Origin: Nonomuraea cavernae
GTDB lineage: Bacteria > Actinomycetota > Actinomycetes > Streptosporangiales > Streptosporangiaceae
Reading direction: 5' to 3'
NCBI RefSeq assembly: GCF_014646355.1
Contig: NZ_BMNH01000001.1
Span: forward strand, 648,675 to 712,674
Length of the DNA: 64,000 nucleotides
Below, piece by piece: positions 57,453-64,000 of the stretch. Every line of letters starts with the position of its first letter. Position 1 is the first letter of the stretch. The notes under the pieces are model-generated. The model saw nothing but the letters and a program-made list of their open reading frames with translations. It did no database searches and was not told the origin of the DNA. The translations under genes and the position numbers were made by a program.

Positions 57453-58532
57453 ATGGGTTCGGTTCGCGTGGCCATTGTCGGTGTCGGCAACTGCGCGGCG
57501 TCGCTGGTCCAGGGCGTTCACTATTACAAGGACGCCGACCCGGACATCCGGGTGCCGGGCCTGATGCACGTGAAGTTCGGTGACTACCATGTGGGCGACG
57601 TCGAGTTCGTCGCCGCCTTCGACGTGGACGCCAAGAAGGTCGGCCGCGACCTGTCCGAGGCGATCGTCGCCAGCGAGAACAACACCATCAAGATCACTGA
57701 TGTGCCCCCGACGGGGGTGACCGTCCAGCGGGGCCACACCTTCGACGGGCTTGGCGAATACTACTCAGAGATCATCGAGGAGTCCGACGAGGCGCCCGTC
57801 GACGTGGTGCGGGTGCTCCGCGACAACCGGGTCGACGTCCTGGTCTCCTACCTGCCGGTGGGGTCCGAGGAGGCCGACCGCTTCTACGCCCAGTGCGCCC
57901 TCGACGCCAAGGTGGCGTTCGTCAACGCGCTGCCGGTGTTCATCGCCTCCGACCCCGAGTGGGCCGAGAAGTTCACCGAGGCCGGCGTGCCGATCATCGG
58001 CGACGACATCAAGTCGCAGGTCGGCGCCACCATCACGCACCGCGTCCTGGCCAAGTTGTTCGAGGACCGCGGGGTGGAGCTGCTGCGCACCTACCAGCTC
58101 AACTTCGGCGGCAACATGGACTTCATGAACATGCTGGAGCGCAAGCGCCTCCAGTCCAAGAAGATCTCCAAGACGCAGTCGGTCACCTCGCAGATCCCGC
58201 ACGAGATGGGCAAGGCCGACGTGCACATCGGCCCGTCCGACCACGTGCCGTGGCTCGACGACCGCAAGTGGGCCTACGTCCGCCTGGAGGGCCGCTCGTT
58301 CGGCGACACCCCGCTCAACCTGGAGTACAAGCTCGAGGTGTGGGACTCTCCCAACTCGGCCGGCATCATCATCGACGCGGTCCGCGCCGCCAAGATCGCC
58401 CTCGACCGGGGCATCGCCGGCCCGATCCTGAGCGCCTCCTCCTACTTCATGAAGTCTCCGCCGGTGCAGCACTCCGACGACGAGGCCCGTGACTACGTGG
58501 AGAAGTTCATCCGCGGCGAGGTCGAGCGCTGA
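57453..58532 (+). CDS. ino1: Inositol-3-phosphate synthase
   Basis: 359 residues from ATG 57453, with GGGAG upstream; ATG 57432 overlaps the padR end and is less likely. Converts glucose 6-phosphate to myo-inositol 3-phosphate, the source of phosphatidylinositol and mycothiol in actinomycetes. NAD-binding start [20 protein letters not shown], then [40 protein letters not shown] and [12 protein letters not shown], and the catalytic Lys region [19 protein letters not shown]. Follows padR. Confidence 0.95.
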   Translation: MGSVRVAIVGVGNCAASLVQGVHYYKDADPDIRVPGLMHVKFGDYHVGDVEFVAAFDVDAKKVGRDLSEAIVASENNTIKITDVPPTGVTVQRGHTFDGLGEYYSEIIEESDEAPVDVVRVLRDNRVDVLVSYLPVGSEEADRFYAQCALDAKVAFVNALPVFIASDPEWAEKFTEAGVPIIGDDIKSQVGATITHRVLAKLFEDRGVELLRTYQLNFGGNMDFMNMLERKRLQSKKISKTQSVTSQIPHEMGKADVHIGPSDHVPWLDDRKWAYVRLEGRSFGDTPLNLEYKLEVWDSPNSAGIIIDAVRAAKIALDRGIAGPILSASSYFMKSPPVQHSDDEARDYVEKFIRGEVER

Positions 58533-58560
58533 CCGCCGGCTCCGCCGTCTCCACGCTCCC

Positions 58561-58585
58561 CCGGCGCCGCCTCCCGCGGCGCCGG
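58561..58585. terminator. Bidirectional hairpin terminator
   Basis: CCGGCGCCGC (58561-58570) pairs with GCGGCGCCGG (58576-58585) through a 5-nt loop, between the convergent ino1 and idi genes. Confidence 0.7.
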
Positions 58586-58590
58586 ACGCG

Positions 58591-59190
58591 TCACGGGGTC
58601 TCGCGGGCGGCGCGGGCTGCCGGAGGAAGGTCGTCGGCCGAGGCCCCTGGCCAGCGCAGGGGGTCGGGGCCGAGGTCGGCCAGCAAAGGGATCTGCTCCT
58701 TGCACCACGGCGAGATGGCGAGCAGGTCGCTCCGGACACCCGCCACGAACTCGGCCCAGGGCATCCAGAGGATCTCGCCCACCTCGTCGGGGTTGGGCGT
58801 GGCCGGGGTGCTGACCGTCACCCGGTAGACCGGGCACAGCTCGTGCTCGACGATGCCGTTGCCCATGACCGCGCGGTAGGCGAAGCCGGGAAGCATCAGG
58901 TCGACCCGCTCGACGGTCAGGCCGAGCTCGTAGGAGAGCCGGCGGCCGACCGCGTGCTCAAGGCTCTCGCCGGGCAGCGGATGGCCGCAGCAGCTGTTGG
59001 TCCAGACGCCCGGCCAGGTGAGCTTGTGGGCCGCCCGCCTGGTGAGCAGCACCCGGCCGTCGTGGTCGAAGACATAGCTGGAGAACGCGAGATGGAGCGG
59101 GGTCCGCTCGCCGTGCACCGCGGTCTTGGAGGCGGTGCCGATCGCGTGGCCCTGACCGTCGACCAGCACCACGAGTTCGTCAGTCGTCAC
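58591..59190 (-). CDS. idi: Isopentenyl-diphosphate delta-isomerase (type I)
   Basis: 199 residues. Nudix-fold isomerase of the isoprenoid pathway, interconverting IPP and DMAPP. The type I catalytic motifs are [12 protein letters not shown] (with the essential Cys) and VEHELCPVY (with the essential Glu). Its GTG start at 59190 is preceded by no strong ribosome-binding site. It is convergent with ino1, and the MFS gene is divergent from it 106 bp away. Confidence 0.95.
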   Translation of the reverse strand: MTTDELVVLVDGQGHAIGTASKTAVHGERTPLHLAFSSYVFDHDGRVLLTRRAAHKLTWPGVWTNSCCGHPLPGESLEHAVGRRLSYELGLTVERVDLMLPGFAYRAVMGNGIVEHELCPVYRVTVSTPATPNPDEVGEILWMPWAEFVAGVRSDLLAISPWCKEQIPLLADLGPDPLRWPGASADDLPPAARAARETP

Positions 59191-59284
59191 GCTATGAAGC
59201 GTACGTGATCATGAGCGTGATCTGGACCCGATCCCGTACCTGCGGCGCCAACCTCTCACGCGCCACCTATCGCGGGCACGGGGC

Positions 59285-59296
59285 TAGGCTGACGGG
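59285..59296 (+). promoter_or_regulatory. Candidate leaderless promoter of the MFS gene
   Basis: TAGGCT (59285-59290) is 6 nt before GTG 59297, which suggests transcription starting at the start codon. No ribosome-binding site is present. Same layout as the MATE promoter. Confidence 0.45.
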
Positions 59297-60583
59297 GTGT
59301 CCTTTGTCGCCGATCTACGCGTGGTCCTGAGAGGCCGAGACTTCCGGCGACTGTTCGGCACCCGACTGGTCTCCCAGTTCTCCGACGGCATCTTCCAGTT
59401 CGGCGTCGCCGGGTTCGCCTTCTTCAGCCCCGAGAAGCAGACCACCGCCCTGGAGGTGGCGACGGGGCTGGCCGTGCTGCTGCTGCCGTACAGCATCCTC
59501 GGGCCGTTCGTCGGGGTCTTCATCGACCGCTGGTCGCGACGGCAGATCCTGGTGCTCGCGCCGCTGGTGCGCGGGGTGCTGCTGGTCGGCGCTGCCGTGC
59601 TGGTCGCGTCCGGTGTGCCCGATCCGGTGTTCTACGTCGCCGCGCTGGGCGTCCTCGCCGTCAACCGGTTCTTCCTGGCCGCGCTGGGCGCCTCGCTGCC
59701 CCACGTGGTGCCGCCAGACCGGCTGATGGCGGCCAACGCGGTGACGCCCACCTCGGGCACGGTGCTGACGTTCGTCGGCGCGGGGGTGGGGTTCCTGCTG
59801 CGCGAGGTGTTCGGCGGTGGCAACGCGGGCACCGCTCTGCTGCTCACCACCTCGGGCGTGGTCTTCGGGCTCAGCGCGCTGATCGCCCGCACGATGGAGC
59901 GCTCGCTGCTCGGCCCGTCCTACGACCCCGAACGGCCACAGGCCCGCGAGGCGTTGCGCAACGTGGTGGTCGGTCTCACCGACGGTGTCCGCCACCTGGG
60001 CCGCCACCGCGTCGCCGCCGCCACGATGGGCGCGATGGCCGCGCACCGGTTCCTCTACGGCATGGCGACCGCGCTCGGCATCATCCTCTACCGCTACTAC
60101 TTCACCGACGGCGACCCCGACGCGGCGCTGCGCGGGATCAGCCTGGTGGTGGCCACCTCCGGCGTCGGCTACTTCTTCGCGGTGCTCATCACACCGTGGG
60201 CGACCGAGCGGTTCACCATCGAGCGGTGGGTGCCCATCGCGCTGACCGCCGCCGGGGTGCTCACGGCGGTGCTGGTGATGCCGTTCCAGATGTGGGGGCT
60301 GCCGGCGGCCGGGTTCGTGCTGGGCATCGCCGGGCAGAGCGTCAAGATCTGCGCCGACACCACCGTGCAGCGCGACGTCGAGGACGCCTACCTGGGGCGC
60401 GCCTTCTCCATCTACGACATGCTCTTCAACGGCATGTACGTGCTGGCCGCCGCGCTCTCGGCGGCGATCCTGCCGGCCAACGGCAAGTCCTACCTGGCGG
60501 TGGCGATCATCGCGATCGGCTACCCGGTGGCGGCCGCCGTCTACCGGATGGTCACCTCGGCCACCGAGCCCGCGTCACGCTGA
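59297..60583 (+). CDS. MFS transporter
   Basis: 428 residues from GTG 59297. Twelve membrane segments can be followed. The N-terminus FRRLFGTRLVSQFSDGIFQF and the loop GVFIDRWSRRQILVLAPLVR (the MFS motif A region) are typical of MFS drug or metabolite exporters of the MFS_3/enterobactin-exporter-like group, with PHVVPPDRLMAANAVTPTSG following. No substrate can be assigned. It is divergent from idi and convergent with the CCA-adding enzyme gene, 12 bp apart. Confidence 0.9.
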   Translation: MSFVADLRVVLRGRDFRRLFGTRLVSQFSDGIFQFGVAGFAFFSPEKQTTALEVATGLAVLLLPYSILGPFVGVFIDRWSRRQILVLAPLVRGVLLVGAAVLVASGVPDPVFYVAALGVLAVNRFFLAALGASLPHVVPPDRLMAANAVTPTSGTVLTFVGAGVGFLLREVFGGGNAGTALLLTTSGVVFGLSALIARTMERSLLGPSYDPERPQAREALRNVVVGLTDGVRHLGRHRVAAATMGAMAAHRFLYGMATALGIILYRYYFTDGDPDAALRGISLVVATSGVGYFFAVLITPWATERFTIERWVPIALTAAGVLTAVLVMPFQMWGLPAAGFVLGIAGQSVKICADTTVQRDVEDAYLGRAFSIYDMLFNGMYVLAAALSAAILPANGKSYLAVAIIAIGYPVAAAVYRMVTSATEPASR

Positions 60584-60595
60584 CCGTCCGGCCCT

Positions 60596-62044
60596 TCACG
60601 CCGGGCCGGTCGTGAGGCCCTTGTCGCGGGCCCATTCCAGCAGCGCCTCGGTGGCCGCCTCCGTGCCGATGACCCCTTTGTCCAGGCGGAGCTCCAGCAG
60701 GAACCTGTACGCCTGCCCGACGACCGGCCCCGGCCCGACGCCGAGGACGCGCTGGATCTCGTTGCCGTCGAGCTCCGGTCGGATCTTGGCCAGCTCCTCC
60801 TCGTCGGCCAGCCGGGCGATGCGCTCCTCCAGCTGGTCGTAGGTGCGCGACAGAGTGGCGGCCTTGCGCTTGTTGCGGGTGGTGCAGTCGGCCCTGGTCA
60901 GCTTGTGCAGGCGGTCGAGCAGGTGGCCGGCGTCGCGGACGTAGCGGCGCACCGCGCTGTCGGTCCACTCTCCCGTGCCGTAGCCGTGGAAGCGCAGGTG
61001 GAGCTCCACCAGCCGCGAGACGTCGGCCACGACGTCCTTGGGGAACCTGAGCTCGGTCATCCGCTTCTTGGTCAGCTGCGCCCCCACCACCTCGTGGTGG
61101 TGGAAGGAGACCCGCCCGCCCGCCTCGTGACGCCGCGTCTTGGGCTTGCCGATGTCGTGCAGGAGCGCGGCCCAGCGCAGGATCCGGTCGGCCTTGCCGT
61201 CCTCCTCCTGGGCGATGGCCTGGTCGAGCACGGTCAGGGTGTGCTCGTAGACGTCCTTGTGGCGGTGGTGCTCGTCGATCTCCAGGCGGAGCCTGGGCAG
61301 CTCGGGCAGGACGTGCGCGGCCAGCCCGGTCTCCACCAGCAGGCGCAGCCCCTCGCGGGGGTTGCCGCCGCAGACCAGCTTGTCGAGCTCGTCGCGGATC
61401 CGCTCGGCGGAGACGATCTCGATGCGCTCGGCCATCGCCGTCATCGCCTCGACCGTGGCGGCGTCGACGGCGAAGCCCAGCTGTGAGGCGAACCGCGCGG
61501 CGCGCAGCATGCGCAGCGGGTCGTCCTCGAAGGACCGCTCGGGGGCGCCGGGGGTGCGCAGCAGCTTCGCCGACAGGTCGGTCAGCCCGCCGTAGGGGTC
61601 GACGAACTCGTGCGTGGGCAGCCGCACGGCCATCGCGTTGACGGCGAAGTCGCGCCGCTCCAGGTCGGCTTCGAGCGTCTCGCCGTACATCACCTCGGGC
61701 TTGCGCGACTTGGGGTCGTACGACTCGCTCCGGTAGGTGGTGATCTCGATCAGCCAGCCGCCCTTGCGGACGCCGACCGTGCCGAAGTCGATGCCGATGG
61801 TCCAGACGGAATCGGCCCAGTCCCTAACCAGCTCAAGGACCCGCTCGGGGCGGGCGTCGGTGGTCAGGTCGAGATCGTTGCCGACGCGGCCGAGCAGGAT
61901 GTCGCGCACCGGGCCGCCGACAAGGGCCAGCTCATGGCCGTGCGCGGCGAACAGTCGGCCGAGCTCGTCGGCGACGGGGGCGATCTTGCGGAACAGGTCG
62001 TTCATGGCCCGCTGCTGGATTTCGGTCAGATTTGACTCGGACAA
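60596..62044 (-). CDS. CCA tRNA nucleotidyltransferase (class II)
   Basis: 482 residues from TTG 62044, with AGGA upstream. An ATG at 62152 is in frame but would overlap the divergent YbaK-like start. Adds or repairs the 3' CCA of tRNAs. The nucleotidyltransferase head shows ALVGGPVRDILLGRVGNDLD with its DxD, RRDFAVNAMA and DPLRMLRAARFASQLGF. The HD domain ALLHDIGKPKTRRHE follows, as in actinobacterial members. In related genomes it neighbours the DUF6049-murJ cluster, which also begins at the window end. Confidence 0.94.
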   Translation of the reverse strand: MSESNLTEIQQRAMNDLFRKIAPVADELGRLFAAHGHELALVGGPVRDILLGRVGNDLDLTTDARPERVLELVRDWADSVWTIGIDFGTVGVRKGGWLIEITTYRSESYDPKSRKPEVMYGETLEADLERRDFAVNAMAVRLPTHEFVDPYGGLTDLSAKLLRTPGAPERSFEDDPLRMLRAARFASQLGFAVDAATVEAMTAMAERIEIVSAERIRDELDKLVCGGNPREGLRLLVETGLAAHVLPELPRLRLEIDEHHRHKDVYEHTLTVLDQAIAQEEDGKADRILRWAALLHDIGKPKTRRHEAGGRVSFHHHEVVGAQLTKKRMTELRFPKDVVADVSRLVELHLRFHGYGTGEWTDSAVRRYVRDAGHLLDRLHKLTRADCTTRNKRKAATLSRTYDQLEERIARLADEEELAKIRPELDGNEIQRVLGVGPGPVVGQAYRFLLELRLDKGVIGTEAATEALLEWARDKGLTTGPA

Positions 62045-62150
62045 GCTGGGTAGGTCCTTCGATTCCGGAACATATCCCCCGGGCCACATCAGGTCCGGGT
62101 TACCGTCGGTCAGAGGACCGTCGGGGGCCAAGGAACGAAGGAGCGTGTTC

Positions 62151-62672
62151 ATGAAGGACGCCCTCGCGATCCACCGCTGGCTCCTCGCACACCAGGTCCA
62201 TCATGAGATCGTACGCCTTCCGCGTCCTATGACTCACGCGGACGAGCTACCTGAGATGATCTCCGCACCACCCGGAAGGTGCGTGGCCGTCACGGTGTTC
62301 GAGGTCGCCACCAGGGTGCGAAACGAGGTCGTCGCCGTCGTCTCCACGGTGGCCGCGCCGCCCCGGCCCGGAGTGCTCGGCCGGCTGCTGGGCGCCCGCA
62401 ACGTACGGCCGGCGCCCGCCTTCCTGGTCAACTCCGCCACCGACTACGCGGCCGGGCTCGTCAGCCCGTTGCTGCTGCCCGACGAGCTGCCGGTGCTGAT
62501 CGACGAACGTCTCCGGCCGGACAAGGATCCGATCTTCACCGCCACCGGCGAACGCCACACCGCCATCTCCCTGCGTGCCCTTGACCTGCTGACTCTCCTG
62601 TCCGGCAAGAGCGTCGACCTGGCAGTCGCACGTCCCAGGGGATCACGTGTGGCGGTCGCGTCGCGGCACTGA
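62151..62672 (+). CDS. YbaK/aminoacyl-tRNA deacylase-like protein
   Basis: 173 residues from ATG 62151 with GGAG 8 nt upstream. The sequence MKDALAIHRWLLAHQVHHEI...LPEMISAPPGRCVAVTVFEV...PRPGVLGRLLGA...AAGLVSPLLLPDELPVLIDE...IFTATGERHTAISLRALDLL is that of YbaK/ProX-like editing domains, which hydrolyse misacylated tRNAs such as Cys- or Ala-tRNA-Pro. The position next to the CCA-adding enzyme fits a tRNA-related role. The exact specificity cannot be read from the sequence. Confidence 0.75.
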   Translation: MKDALAIHRWLLAHQVHHEIVRLPRPMTHADELPEMISAPPGRCVAVTVFEVATRVRNEVVAVVSTVAAPPRPGVLGRLLGARNVRPAPAFLVNSATDYAAGLVSPLLLPDELPVLIDERLRPDKDPIFTATGERHTAISLRALDLLTLLSGKSVDLAVARPRGSRVAVASRH

Positions 62673-62677
62673 ACCCG

Positions 62678-62723
62678 TACCATTGCGGGCGTGCGTCGTA
62701 CTTCAGCCCAGGCGGACGCGTGA
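62678..62723 (+). promoter_or_regulatory. Possible leaderless short frame (10 codons) ahead of the DUF6049 gene
   Basis: TACCAT (62678-62683) is 7 nt before GTG 62691, again the leaderless spacing. GTG 62691 opens a 10-codon frame whose TGA (62721-62723) overlaps the DUF6049 GTG start (62720) as GTGA. If used, it would couple translation of the large gene to initiation at the short frame. It could instead be chance. Confidence 0.35.
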
Positions 62724-64000
62724 TCCGTAAGGTCACGGTGCTCGCCGCCCTGTCCACCACGTTGCTCGCGCCCCTGGTCGCGACGACGCCGGACACCGCT
62801 GCCGCGACGACGGTGATGACGGCCCGGCAGGGGCTCGAGCTGACGGTCACGTCCATCACCCCCGAGTTCACCACCGGCGCCGCCGACGAGATCAAGATCA
62901 GCGGGACGATCCGCAACGACACCGGCGCCGCCATGCCCGGCCTGCGGGTCCAGCTGCGCTACTCGGGGCAGCGGCTGGCCGATCGGGCCGCCATCGACTC
63001 CTACCTGGCCGACCAGACCCCACCGACGCTCCCGGGCAACGTCTCCACCTCGTCGAGCATGGACTTCCCCGCGCTGGAGGCCGGCGCGTCGGCCACCTGG
63101 GAGATCACCCGCACACCGGCGCAGTTGCAGCTCAGCTCGTTCGGCGTCTACCCGGTGGCCGTCGAGGTGCTGCAACAGGGCTGGCGATCGCTCGGCGTGC
63201 AACGCACGCTGCTCACGTACGCGCCCCCGACGCCGCAGAGGCCACCGCGCAACCGGCTCGCCGTCGTCCTGCCGATCATCGACCAGCCGCACCGCGCCGA
63301 CGACGCCACCTTCACCGACGACAAGCTGAGCGCGGCCCTGACCGGCAAGGGCCGGCTCGCCGACCTGGCCCGCATCGCCAAGACAGCGTCCAAGAACGTC
63401 ACCTGGATCGTCGACCCCGCGCTCCTCGACGACGCGCACGCGATGACCAAGCCCTACTCCCTCAGCACCAAGGACGGGCTCCAGAAGAAACCCGCCGACG
63501 GCGGCGCCACCCAGTGGCTCACCGATCTGCGATCCGCCCTGGCCAACTCCCCCGTGGTGGCCACCCCCTACGCCGACCCCGACGTGGCCGCCCTCGCCCA
63601 CCGCGGGTTCGACAGCCAGACGGGCCGGGCGATCGAGTTGGGCGGCCAGAAGGCCCGCGAGCTGCTCAAGCCCGACGTGCAGACGAGCACCGCCTGGCCG
63701 GCCGCCGGCCTGATCGACCCCGACGCGCTCGACCTGCTCTCCGTGGGCAAGCCGGGCGTCGCCCGCGTGACGAGGGTCCTGCTCAACTCGACGAACGTGC
63801 CGCCCCTGCCGCCCGTGAGCCACACGCCCGACGCCGCGACGACGCTCGACAGCGTCGCGGGCCCCGTCACCGCGCTCATCGCCGACGCGGGCCTGAGCCG
63901 CATGCTGGAGCCCGACTCCAGCGTCTCCGGCTCGGTGGCGCTCAGCAGGCAGCGGTTCGTCGCCGAGACGGCGATGATCTCCGCCGAGCCCGGCCAGACG
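62720..64000 (+). CDS. DUF6049 family exported protein (cut by window end)
   Basis: Open from GTG 62720 to the window edge without a stop, 427 residues visible. The start VIRKVTVLAALSTTLLAPLV is a signal peptide or membrane anchor. Then comes a beta-rich domain with LELTVTSITPEFTTGAADEI and later RLAVVLPIIDQPHRADDATF, as in actinobacterial DUF6049 proteins. In relatives the gene lies before murJ (peptidoglycan lipid II flippase), the kinase and sigM genes, so a cell-wall role is suspected. The rest lies beyond the window. Confidence 0.8.
   Translation, partial: MIRKVTVLAALSTTLLAPLVATTPDTAAATTVMTARQGLELTVTSITPEFTTGAADEIKISGTIRNDTGAAMPGLRVQLRYSGQRLADRAAIDSYLADQTPPTLPGNVSTSSSMDFPALEAGASATWEITRTPAQLQLSSFGVYPVAVEVLQQGWRSLGVQRTLLTYAPPTPQRPPRNRLAVVLPIIDQPHRADDATFTDDKLSAALTGKGRLADLARIAKTASKNVTWIVDPALLDDAHAMTKPYSLSTKDGLQKKPADGGATQWLTDLRSALANSPVVATPYADPDVAALAHRGFDSQTGRAIELGGQKARELLKPDVQTSTAWPAAGLIDPDALDLLSVGKPGVARVTRVLLNSTNVPPLPPVSHTPDAATTLDSVAGPVTALIADAGLSRMLEPDSSVSGSVALSRQRFVAETAMISAEPGQT

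Overview
The window is chromosomal DNA of a very GC-rich actinomycete. Codon bias, many GTG starts, probable leaderless promoters, and families such as DUF5063, DUF5318, DUF6049, paired TadA-associated proteins and 2-TM PH proteins point to Streptosporangiales (Nonomuraea/Streptosporangium-like). The genus is an inference. Most of the window is core housekeeping sequence of the kind often found in the origin-proximal half of actinomycete chromosomes.

Layout. 1-4.8 kb: amidohydrolase tail, DUF1232 protein, a TetR / F420-type oxidoreductase / amidase operon with a clear operator, and a secreted M15-like peptidase. 4.8-13.3 kb: asd-lysC, DUF5063-recR-ybaB, a GAF regulator, dnaX, SRP RNA and tRNA-Ser(GGA). 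13.3-19.4 kb: a serine hydrolase, a two-component system behind a large nested palindrome, a secreted Ig-like protein and a zinc metallopeptidase. 19.4-27.8 kb: VapB-like protein, tRNA-Ser(CGA), tadA with two paralogous partner proteins, upp, small proteins, XRE-TPR, GntR and MarR regulators, and an isolated second sliding clamp gene. 27.1-31.9 kb: a second two-component system divergent from an ABC-2 exporter, then soxR and a universal stress protein.

From about 31.9 to 38.0 kb the DNA is accessory and decayed. It holds gene fragments, a histidine-kinase pseudogene that has lost its phospho-acceptor box, a recombinase tail, a class A beta-lactamase with unusual active-site residues, a TetR pseudogene, an Erm 23S rRNA methyltransferase translationally coupled to a short-chain dehydrogenase under a divergent TetR with two phased operators, and a frameshifted zinc-finger gene of integrative-element type. 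It looks like a resistance island built by several insertions.

38.0-49.5 kb returns to core functions: dnaB carrying two inteins, a MATE exporter whose start codon lies in a long inverted repeat, an APC permease, a polar amino-acid ABC importer, and rpsF-ssb-rpsR-rplI. 49.6-64 kb: small membrane proteins, an endonuclease-IV-like protein, two polytopic glycosyltransferases coupled to a class A penicillin-binding protein, DUF5318, PadR-ino1, idi, an MFS transporter, CCA tRNA nucleotidyltransferase, a YbaK-like protein, and the start of a DUF6049 gene that runs off the end.

The most unusual item is dnaB (38019-41903). One intein interrupts the Walker A motif and carries the Trp-Cys-Thr signature of class 3 inteins, with a zinc-finger-like insert and a (Pro-Glu)n tract in its homing endonuclease. 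A class 1 intein with its own LAGLIDADG domain sits at the RESG/S site. I read everything by eye from the sequence; no database search was run.
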